Assembly (NCBI RefSeq): GCF_002964605.1 | Contig: NZ_PQDH01000001.1 | Span: 1 to 64,000 of the forward strand | Reading direction: 5' to 3' | From: Vallitalea okinawensis | GTDB lineage: Bacteria; Bacillota; Clostridia; Lachnospirales; PQDH01 | Length of the DNA stretch: 64,000 bases | Made by a program: the position numbers and the translations under genes | The notes under the pieces: model-generated | What the model saw: only the letters and a program-made list of their open reading frames with translations | Databases searched by the model: none | Told to the model about the DNA's origin: nothing | Shown: in pieces, positions 33,916 through 44,030 of the stretch | Layout of the letters: each line of letters starts with the position of its first letter | Position numbering within the stretch: the stretch's first letter is position 1

Positions 33916-36459
33916 CTATTCCTTAACTGATTCAATAATCTTAGTGATGCAATCTGTTACCCCGACATTATACCCACTGGACCCGTAGATAACATTTAAA
34001 CCCTGATGAGTTACTATAATCAATGGTAATTTATCTGGATCTACATATATTTTACGAGCAATAGAAGATACATTGTCAGTAAAGTCATCATAATATACTC
34101 TTATCTTAGGAATAGCTTCAATTGCTTTTGATAGAGTTTCGTTTTGCAAAGCGTCTTCATTTCTTAAGATCATGATGATGTCACTGGATATCTCATTCAA
34201 CTTATCTTTAAGATCAATCATTTCATTTAATATATGTTCTGTTGGTTCTTTTCCCTCGTCAACCCATAAAAGGATGTTCTTACTGTCTTTTAAAATACTA
34301 TCGGCCATAACCACATGATGAGTGTGGTCGAATAATTTAAAATCTTTTATTTCTATATTTTCTAGCATATTCGTTATTTTGATTTGCTGCTGTTCAATAC
34401 CTAACTCTTTATTATCATTTGGCTGCAACACCAAGCTGTATTTTCTAGCATAAATCGTTCCATTAGGCACCCTATTGGTTGTTATAATGCGATAATGGCC
34501 AGGTACTAAATGGAGGGTTAGCTGGTTATTTTCCCAAGCTTCATCTATTAGATCTAGGGTTTGGTAAACACCCTCTCTTAATACTGCAATTGACCAGTTT
34601 TGCATATAAGACCACTGGATATCATCTGTTGTTTGAAGGCTTAATTGGGCATTATAATCATCGTTATCTTCCTGGATTGTGATAAAATCCCCATTTTGAT
34701 AATATTGTAAAGATAAGTCCTGTTCATTGATTCTTGCTGCTATGCCTAAGGTGCGGCAGATGGCTATAAACAGTATTTTCTGAGACATTATGCTACCCAT
34801 TTTTAGTTGAAGTAATTGTACGGGTCCTGTATATAAATTACTGTATTCTTTTTCTGTGAATTTACTGATATGACGAGAAATATAATTCCATATCTCTTTA
34901 GGGTGATTTTCAAAATGATGCTGCGTTGAAGAGTCGAAATAGTCTAAAATAAATGGGCGATAATTGGTGATCATCTCATAATAAACTCGTGGATTCATCA
35001 CATTCTTAATAAAAATTTCTTCTGGGTATAATCCTTTATAACCCAGTGAATGTTTCAAATGCTCCTCTAATAGCTCTGCAGTAACATCTGTATAATCTTT
35101 ATCTATAAGACTTCCAAGTAGTAGTAGCTTATCATGGAGATTGTATGCATCCCGATTCAAAAAGTCAATGATTTCTTGGGCATTCCCTTTTGATTTCAAT
35201 AGAAAAGCTTCTATTAAATTGGCTTGTTCATCACTTATGCTCAAAGACTTATATTCTTTATGAAAACTACTCTCTTTCTCTTTTCTTATGGCGTCAGAAT
35301 GATTAAACCGTTTTCTGCTCTCTTCTTCTTGCTGACTTGTAAGTTTAAAGCCATTAATGATATGCTCCTCTGGTGGAATCATTTCAAAATCTTCAGTATA
35401 AGGTTTTTCTTTAATCGCCTCATCCCAATGCAATATAATCTTACTTTGTTCCCTCGTATCGATTATTTGGTTGATGAATTGATTATCTTTCATTACATGA
35501 ATATGTATATGCCCTAAACCCAGCGTTACATGAGCTTTTCCATCATGACCTGTCCGCACTGTGGTTACTGGGAAGAATTCTGAGTAATTCAACACTTCAA
35601 AACGTACCATTACGTCCTCTACTGGTTGTTGATTTGAATCAACGACTAGAACTGTTATTTCCTTACTCTCGGCATAGTGACTTAAATGATTGATGTATGT
35701 AATTTTATCGTTCTTTGAGATAACTTCTTCGTTCATTGTACATGATGAAAAAACTCGACTGTGAATCAGCATGGCTCTAGAAGCAGCTGCTGTAAACCAC
35801 CCTCTATTCAAAACAGGTTCAGGTTCACATCCCCCTAGATAATACCAGTTACCATCACACCACACTTCAACCCAAGCGTGATTGTCATCACAGTGGGACC
35901 ACCTTGGTACATAGACTTGTCTTGCAGGAATCCCTATGCTTCTCAACGCAGTGACAGTAAAGGTTGATAACTCGCCGCATCGACCATACGCGGATTTTAA
36001 TAAGGTGAGAGGTGACGCTGTTCTTATATCCGTCGCTTGATAAGTTGCTTGTTCTAAACACCAATAGTTGACCTCGATAACGGTCTCTACCATACTTTTA
36101 CTAACGATCCTGTCGCAAAGCATTTTATAGAAAGTCGATCTGCAATCTTCAATGTTCTCATTGTTCACTCGATAAAGCATGACATAATTAAGAAAAATAT
36201 CACTGGGAATACTCTTACCCCATGGTGTATTTTCTCTTATAAATAGAGCATGCTTTACAAACTGCAAATAGATATCAAAATCTACATTGACCATATCGCT
36301 TAATGGCATCGATCCATAGAGAAATTTCACGCCACTTTTCTCTAACTGACTACAAGAACGTAGTCCTTCAAGAATTTCATTTTTTTTATAACCTGCTAGC
36401 TGAATGGCTTCTTCAAACTGGGTATCGATAGAAGCCTTCAATTCTTCTGAAAATAGCAT
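33916..36459 (-). CDS. Transglutaminase-like protein with C-terminal thioredoxin-like fold
   Basis: 847 aa, no signal peptide. The transglutaminase core is at about 150-215, with Cys161 in GRCGELSTFTVTALRSIG and His194 in DDNHAWVEVWCDGNWYYLGG; the third acidic residue would be the E after GGC. Residues about 270-330 look like a carboxypeptidase-regulatory-like beta fold (VEDVMVRFEVLNYSEFFPVT). The end (about 730-847) resembles a thioredoxin fold without CxxC (NILLWVDEGKEPTEHILNEM ... DKLPLIIVTHQG). It may process peptides or glycopeptides. It lies directly beyond the regulator of the fucosidase locus. Confidence 0.75.
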   Translation of the reverse strand: MLFSEELKASIDTQFEEAIQLAGYKKNEILEGLRSCSQLEKSGVKFLYGSMPLSDMVNVDFDIYLQFVKHALFIRENTPWGKSIPSDIFLNYVMLYRVNNENIEDCRSTFYKMLCDRIVSKSMVETVIEVNYWCLEQATYQATDIRTASPLTLLKSAYGRCGELSTFTVTALRSIGIPARQVYVPRWSHCDDNHAWVEVWCDGNWYYLGGCEPEPVLNRGWFTAAASRAMLIHSRVFSSCTMNEEVISKNDKITYINHLSHYAESKEITVLVVDSNQQPVEDVMVRFEVLNYSEFFPVTTVRTGHDGKAHVTLGLGHIHIHVMKDNQFINQIIDTREQSKIILHWDEAIKEKPYTEDFEMIPPEEHIINGFKLTSQQEEESRKRFNHSDAIRKEKESSFHKEYKSLSISDEQANLIEAFLLKSKGNAQEIIDFLNRDAYNLHDKLLLLGSLIDKDYTDVTAELLEEHLKHSLGYKGLYPEEIFIKNVMNPRVYYEMITNYRPFILDYFDSSTQHHFENHPKEIWNYISRHISKFTEKEYSNLYTGPVQLLQLKMGSIMSQKILFIAICRTLGIAARINEQDLSLQYYQNGDFITIQEDNDDYNAQLSLQTTDDIQWSYMQNWSIAVLREGVYQTLDLIDEAWENNQLTLHLVPGHYRIITTNRVPNGTIYARKYSLVLQPNDNKELGIEQQQIKITNMLENIEIKDFKLFDHTHHVVMADSILKDSKNILLWVDEGKEPTEHILNEMIDLKDKLNEISSDIIMILRNEDALQNETLSKAIEAIPKIRVYYDDFTDNVSSIARKIYVDPDKLPLIIVTHQGLNVIYGSSGYNVGVTDCITKIIESVKE

Positions 36460-36557
36460 ATTCTAACACTCCTTTAATAGGATAAAAGTGTCGAATAATT
36501 AAACGTATGAAAGGTATATACATTAAGTTTTGATGTGCAGGCATGAATGATATCTTC

Positions 36558-37703
36558 TTACTGTTTACACATTATGCCAGCATAATTGACATCAGAATTA
36601 CCACATTTAACTATCCGAACGGGTAAAACTTCTTTTTTATTGATATATTCATTGTTTTCGATGCTTTCAACCACCATCTCAGCAGCTCTAAATCCAATTC
36701 CATAAAAGTTCTGTTCTACTGAAAGCACTTTCATATTGAAGAACTCTGGTATTTGCATATGATCAAATCCTAGTATTGTAAACTCATCAGGAAACTTGAT
36801 TCCTTCATGGATGAGTTTTCCTATCCCTTGAACTAAATCTATATCATTTTCTGTGACGATGGCCGTCACGCCTAAATCTAACTGCTCTTTGATCATATTA
36901 GCCAAAACGCCGATTCGTTCTTCATAATCATCACATGGAATAAGCATTGCATGGTAGCCGTTGACAATCCTATGATGATCCAACTCTATCTGGTTTTCAA
37001 CAAGGGATTGGCAGTAAGCCATGTAGCGCTCCTTTAATGACGACGCACGTTCTATGGGTTTTCGACTAAAAAAACTTATGAATTGATGATCTTTTTGGAT
37101 CAACTGATTCATGGCTTTATAGGTCCCATTAAAATTATCAGAAACCACACTGCTTATAGGTAAGGATTCAAAATATTTATCTATAAAAACGATGGGATAA
37201 TGTTGGATACTTAATGGTATTAAATATTGGTAATCATCATTCACATTAGATGGGTAATAAATGATACCGGATACATCCTGTAAAGGTATGCTTTTTAAGT
37301 ATTCAGCTTCTTTTTCGTTATTCTCATTTTCTACACAATGGACAGATAGATGAAATCCTTTGGAATTCAAGAAATCTGTAGCGCCTTTAATATAATCCAA
37401 CATCTCTTCGCGATTTTTTTGATAAGGTATTATTATGGAAACGATTTTACTTTGGTTATGAGTTGCTCTAAGTACAGAACTATTTTCTGATACAAAACTA
37501 CCCCGACCTTTTTTTCTATAAATGATTCCATCCCTAGCTAGCTCTTCCATGGCTCTCTTTGTTGTTATTCGACTAACGTTAAACTTTTCAGCTAATTCTA
37601 TCTCTGTCGGTAATTGATCTCCCTGTTTCCATTCATTACTCTCTATCTTATTTTTTACATATTCAATAATTTGTAAATACAGTGGTTTTTTCACTTGCGC
37701 CAT
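36558..37703 (-). CDS. GntR-type regulator with LacI-like sugar-sensor domain
   Basis: 381 aa. The N-terminal GntR winged helix (about 5-75) shows GDQLPTEIELAEKFNVSRIT and RDGIIYRKKGRGSFV. The remainder is a periplasmic-binding-protein/LacI fold (IVSIIIPYQKNREEMLDYI, DVSGIIYYPSN, GVTAIVTENDIDL, FTILGFDHMQIPEFF). This is the AraR-like architecture, normally a repressor released by a sugar. It sits downstream of the GH18-ABC-GH29 genes, so it probably controls them. RBS AAAAGGAGG. Confidence 0.9.
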   Translation of the reverse strand: MAQVKKPLYLQIIEYVKNKIESNEWKQGDQLPTEIELAEKFNVSRITTKRAMEELARDGIIYRKKGRGSFVSENSSVLRATHNQSKIVSIIIPYQKNREEMLDYIKGATDFLNSKGFHLSVHCVENENNEKEAEYLKSIPLQDVSGIIYYPSNVNDDYQYLIPLSIQHYPIVFIDKYFESLPISSVVSDNFNGTYKAMNQLIQKDHQFISFFSRKPIERASSLKERYMAYCQSLVENQIELDHHRIVNGYHAMLIPCDDYEERIGVLANMIKEQLDLGVTAIVTENDIDLVQGIGKLIHEGIKFPDEFTILGFDHMQIPEFFNMKVLSVEQNFYGIGFRAAEMVVESIENNEYINKKEVLPVRIVKCGNSDVNYAGIMCKQ

Positions 37704-37877
37704 AAAATACCTCCTTTTACTTAACTTATAACTTTGTCTAACGATTATTATAAACTATCAATACTCTATTGTATACACATATCAATAATTATGCATGAAT
37801 GCTAACTCATTCTAATCCTTTAACAAATTGTATCAATCAATAAAGTTAGAAATAAAGAGATATTATACAACTGCCAT

Positions 37878-38897
37878 TTAATCATTGAGTTCTCTACATA
37901 TTGTATCCAGTAGAGTTCCTGTTGGATCGCATTTATGCTCCCAATAGAATATACCACCAAATCCTTCGTCTTTAATGTAATCACATTTTGCTTTTAATGA
38001 TTCTTCGTCATCGTAGGAAAGAAATGTACTTCCGTTAAAAAGATACGGTGCCTTGGCTTCATCATCCCAATAGCGTATATAGCCATTCTTATTCACATAA
38101 CTTTCAACAAGTAATCCATAATCCGGTCCATAGCCTCCACCATTTTTACTGATTTGTAGTAACCCATGGTTTCTGTCTTCAATGTTCTCCCACTTCCTGG
38201 AATAGAAGGCTGCCCCCATCAATAATCTATCTTTAGGTACACCAGCATGATGGAATAACCTGAGTGCTTGATCGCAGCTATTACGGAATACGTCACCGGT
38301 TGAAGAATACAATTGTGTATGATGCCCTGCTAGTGCATGGAATCCACATTTCAAGTCATAAGTCATCAAGCATATATAATCTAAATACTGCATAAGCTCA
38401 GGCAGTTCTACACTTTCAACATAATATAAATCTGCACCTGCAGCGATTGACAATACATAACGTTGACCATCAATGGCATCTAAATGTTGTCTAATGGTCT
38501 TGCATAAATATGTGAAATTTTGCTTGTCCGCTGGAGTACAATTTGCGCCATTGGAAGGTACACAAGGATACTCCCAATCAAGGTCTACACCATCAAAATT
38601 GAAATCTGTCACCATTTTGGCACATGATTCCCCGACTTTTTCTCTTAACTCCGAAGAAGCACAGCAAACTGTGAAAGCATCAGGCTCTGCAGGCACTAAA
38701 GAAAGGACAATTTTGATGTCTGGATTATGTGATCGAATCTCATCCATCTTATTGAGAACAGTTAGATGTTCTACAGAAATGGTACCATCACTATTCAGAT
38801 GACCAAAAGCTATATTTATATGCGTGAGTTGTTTCGCTTGTTTAGGTGTTACAATCCCTGTATTACCTACGTAACCTAGAATCATTTTTTCATTCAT
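37878..38897 (-). CDS. Glycoside hydrolase family 18 protein
   Basis: 339 aa from the ATG nine bases after GGAG; earlier in-frame starts overlap the binding site. The GH18 barrel is shown by HINIAFGHLNSDG, KIVLSLVP, the catalytic DGVDLDWEYP (acid Glu near residue 109), LDYICLMTYDLKCGF and GGIFYWEHKCD. It cleaves beta-1,4 GlcNAc linkages (chitinase or endo-beta-N-acetylglucosaminidase type). No signal peptide, so it acts on imported oligosaccharide. Last enzyme gene of the fucosidase operon. Confidence 0.92.
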   Translation of the reverse strand: MNEKMILGYVGNTGIVTPKQAKQLTHINIAFGHLNSDGTISVEHLTVLNKMDEIRSHNPDIKIVLSLVPAEPDAFTVCCASSELREKVGESCAKMVTDFNFDGVDLDWEYPCVPSNGANCTPADKQNFTYLCKTIRQHLDAIDGQRYVLSIAAGADLYYVESVELPELMQYLDYICLMTYDLKCGFHALAGHHTQLYSSTGDVFRNSCDQALRLFHHAGVPKDRLLMGAAFYSRKWENIEDRNHGLLQISKNGGGYGPDYGLLVESYVNKNGYIRYWDDEAKAPYLFNGSTFLSYDDEESLKAKCDYIKDEGFGGIFYWEHKCDPTGTLLDTICRELND

Positions 38898-38974
38898 ATG
38901 CATTATCTCCAATCAAATTTTATTAGCCAATTAAAGACTGTCGTAATTGATTATATTACGACAGCCTTGTGAAA

Positions 38975-40627
38975 CTATTGTGCACTATCCACTGCTCGTC
39001 TTCTCATCTCAATTAATTCTTGTAAACCTAACTTATCGAGTTGTTCTACATAATCCTCCCACTCTGCTTCCACATCTGTTTGACCACTGATCCACTCAGC
39101 TTGCTTTTTGACTATATAGTTTTTGATATCTGTTTCAATGATAGAAACACGTTTTGCATCTTCTGCTGTTGCCCAAGCTTGAGGAATAGCTTCAGTTAAA
39201 TGTGGCGCATATAATTCATCTGCAGTTTTCTTATCATTATAGGGCAGTTCTTTCCCCTCGACGGGAAGAACTTTGAAGTCAAGTGGAATAAATTTAGGCA
39301 TGGATTGTGTAAACATATTACCCCAGCCATACTTTTCACGGTCTGCTTCAGATAATAGTGTTTCATCTAATGCTCTATATTGACCTTCTCCTAACTTTTC
39401 AATACGCTTACCAATTAGACCCGCTTGAATTTGAACGGAGTTTTCAAGTTCAAAGACATTATCAAACCATCTTACAATAACCTCAGGATTTTTAGCTCTA
39501 TCTGTGATAGCCACCTGAGTCTTAAGTGTTGCTGCTCCATAAGTGCTACGTGCATAGTTAGGTGTATCCACAAATTCACTCTTTAATACAGGTAATGGGT
39601 CAAAAGCACTTCTGTTTGTAGCAACATCAACATCAACAAAATCTCCAGGTCCATAGGCCATAGAGCAACCGTATAGATCTTGTTTACCTTTAGCAGTCCA
39701 TTGAGCTGAATCTTGTGTGAAAATCTCTGGATCAATTAAGCCTTCTTCGTAAAGGCTATTAAGGTACTTCATGGTTTCTTTATACCCTTCAGTATTATAT
39801 TGATAAACCAATTCTCCATCTGCCATGGCAAAACCCATAGGTTCTTTTTGACCAGCTGAAACGCCAAACCAACCAGCAAGATATCCGAAATTTAAATTGT
39901 CTGGACTAGCTGAATAAGGAATTTCATCATTGATGCCATTTCCATTGGGATCTTCTGTTTTAAAAGCCCTTAATACATCTCTAAATTCTTCTGTAGTCGT
40001 TGGCATATCCTTGCCAACAGCTTCCAGCCATTCGTAATTAATCCATGGACTGAAATCCACATGAGGTGCTTCAATAACATAAGGAATGGTATAGATATGA
40101 CCATCTGGTAAAGTCATGGTTTGACGTACCCCTTTAATATCCAGAACTTCACGCATATTGGGTGCATACTTTTCAATATACCCATCAATAGGAATATATA
40201 ACCCATCTTCCATGCCGTCTTTTAGGATGTCTTTTTGACCTAAAATCCATCCGGCGAATACATCAGGGTACTCCCCACTATTAATAAGGATATTTTTCTT
40301 TTCTAATGCTGTATCGTATGGATAAAGTAACAATTCAACTTTGACGTTGGTTTGTTCTTCTAAAATAGGGTACATAATCTTATCTTCTGCTCTACCACCG
40401 TCATCCACAAAGATTGTAAATGTTTCTTGTTCTTTTACAATGGGTAGCCCTTCAACATACATGTTACCAACCATTTCACGCCCATCTTCATCTGTCGTAA
40501 CCTCTTTTGACACATCATCTGTACTTGTGTTATTGGCTTCATCCGAAACCTTCTCTCCACCACATCCAGTAAGCATAATGGAAATCATCATCCATACAGC
40601 TAAAGTTAATGCAACCCCTTTTTTCAT
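38975..40627 (-). CDS. Sugar ABC transporter binding lipoprotein (LplA-like)
   Basis: About 550 aa from the ATG nine bases after AGGAG. A lipoprotein signal (ALTLAVWMMISIMLTGCG) ends in lipobox LTGC. After an acidic Thr/Asp linker comes an extracellular solute-binding protein of the large LplA type (about 55-530; DEIPYSASPDNLNFGYLAGW, then WFGVS). These bind poly- or oligosaccharides and deliver them to the LplB/LplC permeases, encoded just upstream. The start could also be the GTG 9 bases earlier. Confidence 0.9.
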   Translation of the reverse strand: MKKGVALTLAVWMMISIMLTGCGGEKVSDEANNTSTDDVSKEVTTDEDGREMVGNMYVEGLPIVKEQETFTIFVDDGGRAEDKIMYPILEEQTNVKVELLLYPYDTALEKKNILINSGEYPDVFAGWILGQKDILKDGMEDGLYIPIDGYIEKYAPNMREVLDIKGVRQTMTLPDGHIYTIPYVIEAPHVDFSPWINYEWLEAVGKDMPTTTEEFRDVLRAFKTEDPNGNGINDEIPYSASPDNLNFGYLAGWFGVSAGQKEPMGFAMADGELVYQYNTEGYKETMKYLNSLYEEGLIDPEIFTQDSAQWTAKGKQDLYGCSMAYGPGDFVDVDVATNRSAFDPLPVLKSEFVDTPNYARSTYGAATLKTQVAITDRAKNPEVIVRWFDNVFELENSVQIQAGLIGKRIEKLGEGQYRALDETLLSEADREKYGWGNMFTQSMPKFIPLDFKVLPVEGKELPYNDKKTADELYAPHLTEAIPQAWATAEDAKRVSIIETDIKNYIVKKQAEWISGQTDVEAEWEDYVEQLDKLGLQELIEMRRRAVDSAQ

Positions 40628-40656
40628 CTCTTTCACTCCTATTTTTTATTTTATCA

Positions 40657-41616
40657 TTATCCCTTCACTGATCCAAGCATTACACCCTTAACAAAATGTT
40701 TTTGGATGAATGGATATAAAATCATGACAGGGATACTCGATACAATGATAAGTGAATATTTCATCAGTTCCGTTACTTGACGTAATCGTTCAGCTTCTTT
40801 TAAAGCTTCTTCAGTCAAAATACTTTGGGTCTGTCTCAATGCATTATTAATCAATATATTTCTTAAAACTAATTGCAATGGAAATTTTTCTTGATCAATG
40901 ATATAGAGCAATCCTGAAAAGTATGAGTTCCAATGACCTATACCGTAAAATAGAACTAATATAGCGATGATAGGTCCTGATAAAGGCAGGGCTATATGTA
41001 TGAAAAATTTTGTATTGCCACAGCCATCCAGTTTAGCAGATTCAAGAAGTTCTAAAGGTAAATTGGTTTTGAAAAAGGTTCGGGCAACAATCATGTTATA
41101 AACACTTAAAGCTCCCGGTACCACCAAGGCCCACATGGTGTTGATCATTCCTAAACTTTGAACAACTAAGTAGGTGGGCATCAAACCTCCACTGATAAAC
41201 ATGGTAATTAAATAGAAAATCGTAACTGCTTTTTTTCCAAAAAAGTCTTCTCTAGATAAAGCATAGGATGTTGGTATAGTGACACCAAGATTAATCAAAA
41301 CCCCAACCGTCGTATAGATAATGGAATTCAAAAAACCTCTCATTACATTTTCCTCTTTGAAAACAGCTTCATATCCATCCAGTGTAAACCCTATAGGACG
41401 CCATGTAACATTTCCTCCAGCTACTGCAGCAGGGTCACTAAAAGAAGATATAATGATAAAATATAAAGGATAAGCCACAATTAATAAAACAATGGTCAAT
41501 ATAACGAAGATAACCCCGTCAAAAATTTTATCACTATTGGACCTTTTAGCTCTTTCTTTTTTACTTTTCTGTCGTAATCCCTCTTTGTGTTGATTCTTCA
41601 TTATTAAAGTACGCAT
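40657..41616 (-). CDS. Carbohydrate ABC permease (LplC/YtcP-like)
   Basis: About 319 aa from the ATG after GTGGGGGTGG; a longer in-frame reading overlaps the preceding permease. Six transmembrane helices (first at about 35-58). The cytoplasmic EAA loop is visible as ESAKLDGCGNTKFFIHIALP. Ends VKGVMLGSVKG, typical of this family. It pairs with the LplB-like permease upstream. The Lys/Arg-rich N-terminus is cytoplasmic. Confidence 0.92.
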   Translation of the reverse strand: MRTLIMKNQHKEGLRQKSKKERAKRSNSDKIFDGVIFVILTIVLLIVAYPLYFIIISSFSDPAAVAGGNVTWRPIGFTLDGYEAVFKEENVMRGFLNSIIYTTVGVLINLGVTIPTSYALSREDFFGKKAVTIFYLITMFISGGLMPTYLVVQSLGMINTMWALVVPGALSVYNMIVARTFFKTNLPLELLESAKLDGCGNTKFFIHIALPLSGPIIAILVLFYGIGHWNSYFSGLLYIIDQEKFPLQLVLRNILINNALRQTQSILTEEALKEAERLRQVTELMKYSLIIVSSIPVMILYPFIQKHFVKGVMLGSVKG

Positions 41617-41630
41617 TTTTCCACCCCCAC

Positions 41631-42575
41631 TTACCATAGACTGTTTTCGGAAATCTTCCGTGAAATCCAATTAACTGAAATCAATAAAATGGCATTAATC
41701 ACCGAATTAAATAAACCAATAGCAGATGAAAACGAAATGTCATTGTCAATCATACCCACTTTATAGACATAAGTAGAAATTATTTCTGAAACATTTAAAT
41801 TCAAAGGATTCTGTAGTAAATAAGCCTTCTCGAATCCAATGGATAATATACTACCACAATTCAATATGAGCAGGATTGTAATAACAGGAATTAAAAAAGG
41901 AAGATCTACGTACCACATTCTTTGTAATTTACTGGCACCATCTACAACTGCTGCTTCATGGTATTCAGGACTAACACCACTCAAGGCTGCAAAATAGATA
42001 ACAGAATTCCATCCCGCCGTCTGCCATACTCCAGACCAAACATAAATATGCCTCCACATGGACTGCTCACCCATGAAATTAATCGGTTCCACCCCAAACA
42101 AACCAATAATATGATTAGCAATACCAATACGTGGTGATAAAAACAACATGAGCATACCACACATAACAACTGTGGAAATAAAATTGGGTGCGTATGTAAC
42201 GGTTTGTATGACTTTTCTATACCGCTTGTGTCTAAAGGAATTCAAAAATAACGCAAGAAGTATAGGGATTGGAAAGCCTGCAATCAAAGAATACAGACTG
42301 AGAGCGAAAGTATTCCACAAAACCATTTCAAAAGATGCCGAATCAAAAAAGCGTTGAAAATGCTCCATGCCAACCCAAGCACTACCCCAAATACCTTTTC
42401 TAGCAGAAAAATTTCTAAATGCAATCTGCACACCATATAAAGGTATATAATGAAAAATTGTTGTTATGATCATTCCAGGTAATACGAATAGATATAAATC
42501 GAAGTTATTAGCTATCTTCTTCCAAAAACTATGATTCGTTTTTAGTTTCATCGATTTGCCTTTCATAATCATCAT
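41631..42575 (-). CDS. Carbohydrate ABC permease (LplB/YteP-like)
   Basis: About 314 aa from the ATG after AGGAGAGGGGG. An upstream ATG that overlaps the fucosidase stop (ATGA) is in frame but has no binding site. Six transmembrane helices, EAA loop EAAVVDGASKLQRMWYVDLP, N-terminal IANNFDLYLFVLPGM and central GVQIAFRNFSARKGIWGS as in the LplB/YteP group. Forms the membrane pore of the oligosaccharide importer. Confidence 0.92.
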   Translation of the reverse strand: MMIMKGKSMKLKTNHSFWKKIANNFDLYLFVLPGMIITTIFHYIPLYGVQIAFRNFSARKGIWGSAWVGMEHFQRFFDSASFEMVLWNTFALSLYSLIAGFPIPILLALFLNSFRHKRYRKVIQTVTYAPNFISTVVMCGMLMLFLSPRIGIANHIIGLFGVEPINFMGEQSMWRHIYVWSGVWQTAGWNSVIYFAALSGVSPEYHEAAVVDGASKLQRMWYVDLPFLIPVITILLILNCGSILSIGFEKAYLLQNPLNLNVSEIISTYVYKVGMIDNDISFSSAIGLFNSVINAILLISVNWISRKISENSLW

Positions 42576-42604
42576 CCCCCTCTCCTTTTTCAAATTGCTC
42601 ACTT

Positions 42605-44014
42605 TCATCTATCAACATGCAACTTCAATACATGAGCAATAGGTATCTCATGTATAGCTGTTTCTGGAAGTGTTACGACAATTCCATCCACTTGACGAGT
42701 AAAATCAATTTTTTCTTCGTATCCTAATAATTCAATCTTATTAATTTCTTTTGTATAAGGAATAAAAAGCTCACCCTTTGGTATTTCATTAGCATCAGGA
42801 TACATATATAATGCATATACCAACTGATCCTCTTTCTTTGTAAAGGCAACTTGATTAACTTTATAAGGTTCACATGGACGTGTTTCATAGATGGCTTCCC
42901 CATACTTGCTGAGCCATTCCCCCATACCTTTCATGGTTTCTATAGCACTTCGAGGCAAACGCCCGTCAGGTTGTGGAGCAACATTGAGAGCAAGATTGCC
43001 ACCTTTGGATACAATATCAACGAGTAAATTGATTACTTGTCTAGGATTCTTATAGTTATCTTCATAGGTAAAAGCGAATCCTTTTCCCATGGTAATATTG
43101 CTTTCCCATGGAACGCTTAATGGCTTTTCTGGTACACATTGCTCAGGTGTTATAACATTCTCATAAGCACCACCTACTGTACGATCTGCACAGAGCATCC
43201 ATGGTTGTGTTTCTCTAATCTCATCGATTAATTCACCCATACGGATATCCTGCTTAACTTTGGATTGAGGACAAACCCAACCAGCGTCAAACCATAGCAT
43301 ATCTATTTTTCCATAATCGTAACAGAGCTCTTTGACTTGATTATGAGTAAACTGAACAAATTGCTCCCATAGGTCTGGTTTTTCTACTGGGCTATATGAT
43401 GGTCCCCTCCATGTTGGCTCGCTCTTAATGTCTTCGGGTACCCAATAACATGGTGATGCCCAATCAGCTTTCGAAAAGTAAGCTGAAATGGCCAACCCTT
43501 GCTCCCTAAATGCATCAAAAACATGTTTACAAATATCAGCATTAGGATTCTTATGGAAAGGACAATCATCATCAGTTACTTTGTAATCTGTATACTTCGT
43601 ATCCCACATACAGAAGCCATCATGATGTTTGGTTGTAAAGGTTAAATATCTAAAGCCTGCATCTTTAGCCAACTGTGCCCACTTTTTAGGCTGAAATCTA
43701 ATAGGATTAAAGGATTGATTTAAGTGGAAATAATCTTCCTTGAACATTTCCATATCATCAGTCCAGTCAACATCATGTCGTGACCAGTCCCCATCTTGAT
43801 CACTTAATGCCCATGATTCCACCAAACCAATTTGAGAATAAATACCCCAATGCATCATTAAGCCTATTTTTTGATCTTTAAACCATTCTAACCTCTCTAA
43901 AAGTTCCTCCTCTGTTGGGTAAATATAATCACTTTCTTCACTGTAGTTATGAACACCTTCTTCAATCATTGTTTCTTGTAATTCTTGAACTTCCATTTCA
44001 GATTGATTCCCCAT
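42605..44014 (-). CDS. GH29 alpha-L-fucosidase (1)
   Basis: 469 aa. GH29 catalytic barrel: KIGLMMHWGIYSQIG, FTTKHHDGFCMWDTKYTDYK (the conserved HHDGF), nucleophile Asp in IDMLWFDAGWV, and WESNITMGKGFAFTYEDNY. The C-terminal beta sandwich (about 375-469) ends VLKLHVDR. An acidic N-terminal extension of about 35 residues is unusual; there is no signal peptide, so it acts in the cytoplasm. Cleaves terminal alpha-L-fucose. Between the CBM9-like protein and the permeases. Confidence 0.93.
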   Translation of the reverse strand: MGNQSEMEVQELQETMIEEGVHNYSEESDYIYPTEEELLERLEWFKDQKIGLMMHWGIYSQIGLVESWALSDQDGDWSRHDVDWTDDMEMFKEDYFHLNQSFNPIRFQPKKWAQLAKDAGFRYLTFTTKHHDGFCMWDTKYTDYKVTDDDCPFHKNPNADICKHVFDAFREQGLAISAYFSKADWASPCYWVPEDIKSEPTWRGPSYSPVEKPDLWEQFVQFTHNQVKELCYDYGKIDMLWFDAGWVCPQSKVKQDIRMGELIDEIRETQPWMLCADRTVGGAYENVITPEQCVPEKPLSVPWESNITMGKGFAFTYEDNYKNPRQVINLLVDIVSKGGNLALNVAPQPDGRLPRSAIETMKGMGEWLSKYGEAIYETRPCEPYKVNQVAFTKKEDQLVYALYMYPDANEIPKGELFIPYTKEINKIELLGYEEKIDFTRQVDGIVVTLPETAIHEIPIAHVLKLHVDR

Positions 44015-44030
44015 TCAATTCACTCCATTC